In this document: piece by piece, positions 44,005 through 50,083 of the stretch
Position numbering within the stretch: position 1 is the stretch's first letter
Layout of the letters: every line of letters begins with the position of its first letter
NCBI RefSeq assembly: GCF_007678255.1
Contig: NZ_VEED01000007.1
Location: 62,001 to 126,000, forward strand
DNA: 64,000 nucleotides
Origin: Bacillus sp. X1(2014)
GTDB lineage: Bacteria > Bacillota > Bacilli > Bacillales_B > DSM-18226
Direction: 5' to 3'
Position numbers and translations under genes: made by a program
Notes under the pieces: model-generated
What the model saw: only the letters and a program-made list of their open reading frames with translations
What the model was told of the DNA's origin: nothing
Database searches by the model: none

Positions 44005-46263
44005 TTAATAATCTACTACTATAAATTCTCCTTCAAGTCCTTCTTTCGAGTTTGGACCGATGCTTACTTTAAATAAACCAGGTTCAATAATATAATCCAT
44101 TGCATCATTATAGAAACCAAGATTCCTGATCTCAAACTCAAAACTTACTGTTTTCTTCTCGCTTGGCATAAACTCTATTTTTTTAAATCCTTTTAACTCC
44201 TTAATCGGTCTTACTCTACTTGCAACAACATCTGTTAGATAAAGCTGTACTATTTCTTCTCCGGACCGGTCCCCTGTATTTTGCACATCTACACTAATTG
44301 TAACTTTACCTTCCTTCGTAACTTCAGAAGCTGATATTAGCAGATTTTCATATTTAAACGTAGTATAACTTAATCCAAAGCCAAAAGGATACAATGGCTC
44401 AGATGGACCGTCTATATATTTGGATGTGAATTTTATTTTACTAGCGGGTCTTCCCGTTTTAGGATGATTATAGTAAATGGGGACTTGGCCAACTGAATAT
44501 GGGAAAGTAGCTACTAGTTTACCGCTTGGATTATAATCCCCAAACAAAACATCCGCTATCGCATTACCGCTCTCAATCCCCAATTGCCATGCTTCAACAA
44601 TGACAGACACGTTTTCAGCAGCCCAAGGAATTGATAGTGGTCTACCATTAATTAGGACAACTACAACTGGTTTACCTGTTTGATGTAATGCCTTTAATAA
44701 CTCTTCCTGGCGACCTGGCAAGTTAAGATCCATACGACTCGAAGCTTCTCCACTCATGTCAGCACTCTCACCCACAACTGCAATAATGACATCCGATTCG
44801 TTTGCTATTTGTACGGCAGTATTAAAGTCTAAATCTTCATCACCTGTTACTTCACAGCCCTTGGAATAAACGATTTCTGTATCCTTATCGACCGCTGATT
44901 GGATTCCCATCAGGACAGTAACCACATCTTCTGATTCACCAGTGATCGCCCACGTACCCAACATTTCCTTCTTATTATCGGCCAATGGCCCAATGACAGC
45001 AATTTTCTTAAGATCCTTCTTTAATGGAAGGATCTTATTTTCATTCTTCAATAAAACGATGGAACGTTGCGCCATCTTTCTTGCCACCTCTACATGTTCA
45101 GGAGCAAGTAATGTTTTTTCTTCAAGTTCACTATTCGTTCTATATGGGTTATCAAAGAGTCCTAGTTGAAACTTAATGCGTAAAACACGTCGAACTGCTT
45201 CATCTAATGCCTCTTCGTGTATATCATCGTTATTGATTTGTTCAGGTAAATCTTTTAGATATGTACCTTGACTCATGTCCATCTCCAGCCCTGCTAATAA
45301 AGACTTCTTACTAGCTTCTTTCCGATCAACTGATTCCCCATGAACCACTACTTCTGCTATTGAATTGGCATCACTTACAACAAACCCCTTAAACCCAAAC
45401 TGCTCTCTTAATACATCTGTTAAAAGGAACTTGTTTACAGTACAGGGGATACCATTTAAATCGTTAAATGCACTCATAAATGTTCCAACACCCGCTTTTA
45501 CAGCTGCATCAAAAGGAGGAAGATAAACCTCATAAAGAGTTTGAAGGGACATGTCCACTGTATTATAATCACGGCCGCCAATAGCAGCTCCATAAGCAGC
45601 AAAGTGCTTAGCACAGGCAAGTATTCTATCAGGATCAGAAAGTTTCTCACCTTGAAATCCTTTTACTCTTGCCTGGGCAATCACACTAGAGAGATAAGTG
45701 TCCTCCCCGGCGCCTTCTGCTACTCTTCCCCAACGAGGGTCTCTTGAAACATCAACCATTGGGGCATAAGTCCAATGAATACCTGCTGCTGAGGCTTCTT
45801 TGGCTGCAATTTCTGCAGTTTTCTCTATTAATTCCATATCCCAACTACATGCTTCTGCAAGTGGAATCGGAAAAATCGTCCTATAACCGTGTATCACATC
45901 CAAACCAAAAAGAAGTGGAATGCCTAATCTAGACTCCTCAATTGCAATTTTTTGTAATTCAATGGAAAGTTCAGCTCCGGTGATCCCTCCCATAGAACCA
46001 ATCAAACCTTTTCTAACATCATCTTTATGATAATCTCTCTCCATGGCCTGAAAATCCTCATAGGAAATCTCACCTTCTACTAATTTCTCTATGATTTCGT
46101 CTTTTGTCATACCAAACGCACCAAAAATAGATGGAAGTGATTGGTTTAGTTGACCAACCTTTTCTTCTGTCGTCATTTTATCAATTAGTTCATTGATCTT
46201 ATTCTCGTAATCCTCCACTATCATTTTTTCCTGGATGTTTAATTCTGCCATAGCCAAAATCAT
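44005..46263 (-). CDS. GH3 family beta-glucosidase/beta-xylosidase (BglX-like)
   Basis: A 752-residue GH3 enzyme with the three-domain layout: TIM barrel (about 20-390), alpha/beta sandwich (about 415-620) and C-terminal fibronectin-III-like domain (about 670-750). The nucleophile is Asp298 in GFVVSDANS, and the upstream KHFAAYG and GRDYNTVDMS substrate-pocket motifs are present. There is no signal peptide, so it works in the cytosol, releasing beta-linked glucose or xylose. The exact start is uncertain: ATG 46263 is too near AGAGAGG, and ATG 46251 or an in-frame TTG between them may be used. It is preceded by a terminator but has no box A/B module. Confidence 0.93.
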   Translation of the reverse strand: MILAMAELNIQEKMIVEDYENKINELIDKMTTEEKVGQLNQSLPSIFGAFGMTKDEIIEKLVEGEISYEDFQAMERDYHKDDVRKGLIGSMGGITGAELSIELQKIAIEESRLGIPLLFGLDVIHGYRTIFPIPLAEACSWDMELIEKTAEIAAKEASAAGIHWTYAPMVDVSRDPRWGRVAEGAGEDTYLSSVIAQARVKGFQGEKLSDPDRILACAKHFAAYGAAIGGRDYNTVDMSLQTLYEVYLPPFDAAVKAGVGTFMSAFNDLNGIPCTVNKFLLTDVLREQFGFKGFVVSDANSIAEVVVHGESVDRKEASKKSLLAGLEMDMSQGTYLKDLPEQINNDDIHEEALDEAVRRVLRIKFQLGLFDNPYRTNSELEEKTLLAPEHVEVARKMAQRSIVLLKNENKILPLKKDLKKIAVIGPLADNKKEMLGTWAITGESEDVVTVLMGIQSAVDKDTEIVYSKGCEVTGDEDLDFNTAVQIANESDVIIAVVGESADMSGEASSRMDLNLPGRQEELLKALHQTGKPVVVVLINGRPLSIPWAAENVSVIVEAWQLGIESGNAIADVLFGDYNPSGKLVATFPYSVGQVPIYYNHPKTGRPASKIKFTSKYIDGPSEPLYPFGFGLSYTTFKYENLLISASEVTKEGKVTISVDVQNTGDRSGEEIVQLYLTDVVASRVRPIKELKGFKKIEFMPSEKKTVSFEFEIRNLGFYNDAMDYIIEPGLFKVSIGPNSKEGLEGEFIVVDY

Positions 46264-46288
46264 TCCTCTCTATTTTTTATACTCAAGC

Positions 46289-46343
46289 AAAAAAGTACCC
46301 TATAGATAGATTTTGTTTCTATCCAACCTAAAGGGTACTTTTT
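46289..46343. terminator. terminator after the second Gfo/Idh/MocA gene
   Basis: AAAAAGTACCCT pairs with AGGGTACTTTTT; the loop itself contains a GATAGA...TCTATC hairpin. It sits between the 46346 stop and the GH3 start, with a T-run on the minus strand. Confidence 0.82.
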
Positions 46344-46345
46344 CC

Positions 46346-47443
46346 TCAAAATGATGAAGAAAGTAATAGAATTTTATTTTTATCTTCTTTCTCGAAAAAA
46401 ACGGGTTCTTTCCGATTTGCTGCTTGATAAAAACGATCAATAATATCCATCGTGTAAACACCATGTTCTGCAGGAGCCATTAATGGCTCACCTGATAGAA
46501 TACTATTTGTAAAATGTTCGAATTCATTCATTAATTTAATATTTGGATTTAGAATGGGAGAAATATCAACACAAGTATCCAATAATTCAGAATGGATCTT
46601 CAGCTCCCCATTAATAAGTGAAACTCCACCTTTTGTTCCGAGTATTTCTACATACTGTTTGTCTTTTTCAATATTAGATGCCCAGCTGAATTCGAAATTA
46701 ACAGTTGCTCCATTTTTTAAACCAATAAAGCCCAGTGCAGAATCTTCAACATTAAAGATTCCCTTCGGATTCCCCTTATATCCATTGCGATTACGGTTTG
46801 TCGTGTGGTCAAAATTATTATAAGTAGCTCCAGTCACATAAGAAGGTTCTGGCATACCCATAAGATACAATGCTAAATCTAGATAGTGAACCCCTAAATC
46901 GATCATTACTCCGCCGCCGGCACAATCTTTATTTGTAAACCAGGTTCCCCTTCCTGGTATGCCGCTCCGTCTAATCCAACCAGCCTTGGCATGATAGATT
47001 TCTCCCAAGAACCCCTCATCAATATACTTCTTTAAATAAACTGCTTCATTTGTAAATCGGTTATTTAGACCGACCATTACCTTTTTCCCAGATTTATTTT
47101 TTGCCTCCACTATTTTTTTCGCTTCGATTGCATTAACGGCAAGGGGTTTCTCACAATGAACATTTACACCCTTTAATAGAGCGTAAATAGAAATTTCTGC
47201 GTGCAGATAGTTCGGTGTACAAACACTGACAAGATCTAAATTTTCTGTAGTAATCATATCCTCATAATTGCTATAAACGGTGTTGATATTATATTTTTTG
47301 GCTAATTTATTAGCATTTTCTAGATTCACATCACATATGGAGACTAATTCAATATTAGGGAGATTCATATAATTATTTAAATGTTTTCTCTCCGCGTTAC
47401 TCCCCGCACCAATTAACCCATATCTTAATTTCCGGTTATTCAT
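46346..47443 (-). CDS. Gfo/Idh/MocA-family dehydrogenase, second candidate glycoside/keto-sugar oxidoreductase
   Basis: A 365-residue oxidoreductase with Rossmann motif GLIGAGSNAERKHL and catalytic-Lys signature CEKPLAVNA. The middle RGTWFTNKDCAGGGVMIDLGVHYLDLALYLMG aligns by eye with the 37129-38253 enzyme, so the two are paralogues. It is 19 bases behind a TIM-barrel gene (47463-48251) and together they form a dehydrogenase-isomerase operon divergent from deglycosidase pair 4. It is the natural 3-oxidase for that pair, or a reductase for its 3-keto-sugar product. Confidence 0.87.
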   Translation of the reverse strand: MNNRKLRYGLIGAGSNAERKHLNNYMNLPNIELVSICDVNLENANKLAKKYNINTVYSNYEDMITTENLDLVSVCTPNYLHAEISIYALLKGVNVHCEKPLAVNAIEAKKIVEAKNKSGKKVMVGLNNRFTNEAVYLKKYIDEGFLGEIYHAKAGWIRRSGIPGRGTWFTNKDCAGGGVMIDLGVHYLDLALYLMGMPEPSYVTGATYNNFDHTTNRNRNGYKGNPKGIFNVEDSALGFIGLKNGATVNFEFSWASNIEKDKQYVEILGTKGGVSLINGELKIHSELLDTCVDISPILNPNIKLMNEFEHFTNSILSGEPLMAPAEHGVYTMDIIDRFYQAANRKEPVFFEKEDKNKILLLSSSF

Positions 47444-47462
47444 TTAATCCTCTCCTTTTGCT

Positions 47463-48251
47463 TTAAAATGCAAGTTTCTGCATGTATTCGATGGTAAAAT
47501 CGATTCCTTTTTCGCCTAATTCTCCTGTCCAAACTGGTGAATGTGGTTCAATACTCAGACCGCCAGAATACCCTTTCACTCTTAGTAAAGAAATAAATGT
47601 TTTCCAATCCGTTTGATCCAGCCCTGCAGGCGGGTCATCCACTCTCTGGCCATTAATGATCATGGATCCCTTTAAATGAACATGGTTGAAACGATCTCCC
47701 CAATCTAACGTTTCCTGTAAATAATCCCCACCGAAGTATCTGCTGTGAGATGGATCAAACTTAATCCCCAAGTCTTTTAAATGCCCATGAACGATTTTCC
47801 AAACTTCAGGGTTATGGACAAAGTTTACTTTTCGGCAGTTGTAAGTAGAAATTTTTACCCCTTTTGGTTTAGCATAATCAATAAGCAGTGAAAAAAAGGT
47901 TATCGCAGCTGTACAGTTTTCATAAAAGGATAATTCTTCGACGTAATTACATCCGCTAACAAAATTGGTGCATCCTAATTCACTAGCAACATCGATTAAT
48001 CTGTAACATCTCTCTAATTCTTCTTCTTTGACACTTCCCTTTTCATCAATACGTAAAGACTTCCATCTGCCTATTGATTCAATTGAAACACCGTATTCAT
48101 TTTTCCACTTTAGTAAATTTCCTCTATTCTGATAAAAGGCATCCACATCTTGCCCTTCATTCACACAAACCTCAATAAAATCCAGTCCTTTTTGCTTGGC
48201 ACGTTGAAAACTTTCCTCCGTTGGTGACGCTATGATTCCAAGTTGCATCAT
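47463..48251 (-). CDS. short sugar phosphate isomerase/epimerase-family TIM barrel
   Basis: A 262-residue barrel, the smallest of the seven in the window. The segments LGIKFDPSHSRYFGGD (Asp and His), FNHVHLKGSM (His) and GGLSIEPHSP (Glu) give three sides of the metal site, while the first ligand is less clear: VKISTYNCRKVNF stands where the others have Glu-x-His. That may mean altered metal binding or a different reaction. It is the first gene of the operon with the second Gfo/Idh/MocA enzyme and is divergent from deglycosidase pair 4, sharing the box-B repeat with it. Confidence 0.8.
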   Translation of the reverse strand: MMQLGIIASPTEESFQRAKQKGLDFIEVCVNEGQDVDAFYQNRGNLLKWKNEYGVSIESIGRWKSLRIDEKGSVKEEELERCYRLIDVASELGCTNFVSGCNYVEELSFYENCTAAITFFSLLIDYAKPKGVKISTYNCRKVNFVHNPEVWKIVHGHLKDLGIKFDPSHSRYFGGDYLQETLDWGDRFNHVHLKGSMIINGQRVDDPPAGLDQTDWKTFISLLRVKGYSGGLSIEPHSPVWTGELGEKGIDFTIEYMQKLAF

Positions 48252-48308
48252 TTCAAAAACCTCTTCTCTTATTTATTGGAGCTTACAATCTATATAACTT
48301 TTTATTTT

Positions 48309-48458
48309 TGATTTGCGCTTACAATTTTATTTTAATGGTTACGTTTATAAGTTTCTCTCCACCTCTTAACCACTTTATTGGCAGTTTTTTATTCAATTTG
48401 TTTTCTTTTAAACACCTATAACCATAAGAGGTTAAAAATTTACATGCGATTCTTAACC
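48309..48458 (-). promoter_or_regulatory. left arm of the divergent promoter module (toward the TIM-barrel/Gfo operon)
   Basis: A cre-like TTGTAAGCGCAAATCA (48324-48309, minus strand) lies 105 bases from box B GGTTAAAAATT-N7-GATTCTTAACC (48430-48458). A weak box-C-like AATTTGTTTTCTTTTA lies between them. The same box B serves the plus-strand deglycosidase operon. Confidence 0.6.
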
Positions 48459-48576
48459 TCTGCTAATGAATAGTAGATAGACACAAAAAGGAGACGAAAA
48501 TCTATATCTGCAATGATAAATAATGAAAAGGAATGAGGAGAAACACAAGTTATGATACATATGTAAGCGACATTAA
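48430..48576 (+). promoter_or_regulatory. right arm of the divergent promoter module (deglycosidase pair 4)
   Basis: Box B (48430-48458), box C as ACGAAAATCTA (48494-48504, inverse of TAGATTTTCGT), a TATGAT -10-like sequence (48551-48556) and box A ATGTAAGCGACATTAA (48561-48576). Spacing is B-C 35 and B-A 102, the same as for pair 2 and the dgp-like operon but in mirror orientation. Confidence 0.7.
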
Positions 48577-48608
48577 ATAAGGAAAATAATTAACAAAGGA
48601 GATTTTTT

Positions 48609-49628
48609 ATGAACAACATAAAAACATGCGTAAGTTTGTATAGTTTGCAGGATGAATATTTAAATAAGCGGATGAGCCTAGAGGATATCTTTAAATTTTT
48701 AGCAGAGAATTCAGTGGAAGGAATTGAAATTATTCCGGATCAAATGATGCATAACACTCCGCATCCTTCAGAAGAAACTATAACGGAATGGGATCGACTA
48801 GTATCTACCTATAAAATGAAGCCAGTAATTGCGGATGTCTTCTTAAATACAAACTTATACAAAAATCGCGAATTAACGAAAAAAGAATGTGTTGAACTAC
48901 TTATTGAAGAAATAAAGCTTGCCAATCGATTAGGGATTAGGCTGATACGTTTAGTGTCCATGGTACCAGCATTTGTTATCGAACCATTATTGCCGTATGC
49001 GGAAAAATATAATGTGACGTTAGCATTGGAAATTCATGCAGGTTTAAGCTTTGATGTTGAGAAAACTCAAGATTTTATTAAAGAAATGAAGAGATTAAAT
49101 TCTCCTTATGTTGGTCTGGTAATCGATACGGGGATTTTCTGCCGCAGGCTGCCAAGAGTAATGGCTGATTATTGCAAGCAATTGGGAACAAACCAGGAAG
49201 TAATTGAATATATCAATCACATTTTCGAGCAAGGGAAAGACCCAAGGAAAGTATATCTTGAAAATGGTGGATTCCCTGATGATTTAAAACCATTATTAAA
49301 ATCAGATGCTGATTACTTCTTTGCACATATGGCAGATGGATATGAAAATGATCCATTCACTGTGTTAGATGAATATATGCCGTACATTAAACATTTCCAC
49401 TTTAAATTATTTGAAATGACAGAAACTGGAGAAGAGTATTCGATAGATTATAAAGGCATTCTGCGATATCTGCATGATAAAGGCTATGATGGTTATGTTT
49501 CTACAGAATATGAAGGAAACCGCTGGGTACTCCCTGGAAATCCAATGAAGGAAAAAGAGCAAGTTTTGGCACACCAGGCGCTTATTCGAAAAGAAATTAA
49601 GAAATTAGAAGGTCAGGAGGTATATTGA
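48609..49628 (+). CDS. C-glycoside deglycosidase alpha subunit, copy 4 (TIM-barrel isomerase-like)
   Basis: A 339-residue barrel, longest of the four, beginning with the shared VSLYSLQDEY. Likely metal ligands are Glu141 (ALEIHAG), Asp173 (VIDTGIF), His264 (HFHFKLF) and Glu300 (TEYEG), with His143 also kept. The insertion between the second and third ligands (about 180-255) is long, as in copies 1 and 3. Ribosome site AAAGGAG, seven bases before the ATG. It is the only deglycosidase pair on the plus strand and lies across a shared promoter from a dehydrogenase-isomerase operon. Confidence 0.87.
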   Translation: MNNIKTCVSLYSLQDEYLNKRMSLEDIFKFLAENSVEGIEIIPDQMMHNTPHPSEETITEWDRLVSTYKMKPVIADVFLNTNLYKNRELTKKECVELLIEEIKLANRLGIRLIRLVSMVPAFVIEPLLPYAEKYNVTLALEIHAGLSFDVEKTQDFIKEMKRLNSPYVGLVIDTGIFCRRLPRVMADYCKQLGTNQEVIEYINHIFEQGKDPRKVYLENGGFPDDLKPLLKSDADYFFAHMADGYENDPFTVLDEYMPYIKHFHFKLFEMTETGEEYSIDYKGILRYLHDKGYDGYVSTEYEGNRWVLPGNPMKEKEQVLAHQALIRKEIKKLEGQEVY

Positions 49629-49629
49629 T

Positions 49630-50022
49630 ATGTTTGATAATAATGTTTTCCTAGAAGATACCTGTAGAAATATAGTAGAAACTGGTCACGTTACTGGGTT
49701 TGAATTGAAAACCAATATTACCTATTACAGGGGCATTCCTCTAAGCATGGTCAATGATATTGGCGTTGCAGTCGATGGTGAAAAGATTGCACGTGAACAT
49801 ATTGTATGCTCAGTTGATGAAATAGATTGGTTTACTTTAGATGAAATGGAAACCGTCACTTCCTATAAATGGGAATACGGTGAACCGTTAACAGTAAGAG
49901 TACTCAAAGAAGGTGGGTTATCTAAGGGGAATCATGAGGTAGCTTTAGATGTAGTTGTTCGTACAGCCTATATACCTGTCCCCTTGGCGGGACGTAAAGT
50001 TAGAACTGTCGAAATCGCTTAA
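49630..50022 (+). CDS. C-glycoside deglycosidase beta subunit, copy 4 (DUF6379)
   Basis: A 130-residue DUF6379 protein starting one base after the alpha stop, with ribosome site CAGGAGG inside the end of the alpha gene. NITYYRGIPLSMVNDIGVAVDG and GGLSKGNHEVALDVVVRTAYIPVPLAG match the other beta subunits closely. The tight spacing implies equal production of both subunits. A terminator follows 11 bases after the stop. Confidence 0.88.
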   Translation: MFDNNVFLEDTCRNIVETGHVTGFELKTNITYYRGIPLSMVNDIGVAVDGEKIAREHIVCSVDEIDWFTLDEMETVTSYKWEYGEPLTVRVLKEGGLSKGNHEVALDVVVRTAYIPVPLAGRKVRTVEIA

Positions 50023-50032
50023 AAAATGGTAG

Positions 50033-50067
50033 AGGGTAAAAATCTAAGAAGATTTTTACCCTCTTTT
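50033..50067. terminator. bidirectional terminator between pair 4 and the AraC-GH39 gene
   Basis: GAGGGTAAAAATC pairs with GATTTTTACCCTC over six bases, followed by TTTTTTC on the plus strand. The arms again contain the TAAAAATC/GATTTTTA core seen in box B, with a 6-base instead of 7-base spacer. Confidence 0.85.
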
Positions 50068-50083
50068 TTCATATAACCGAAAA

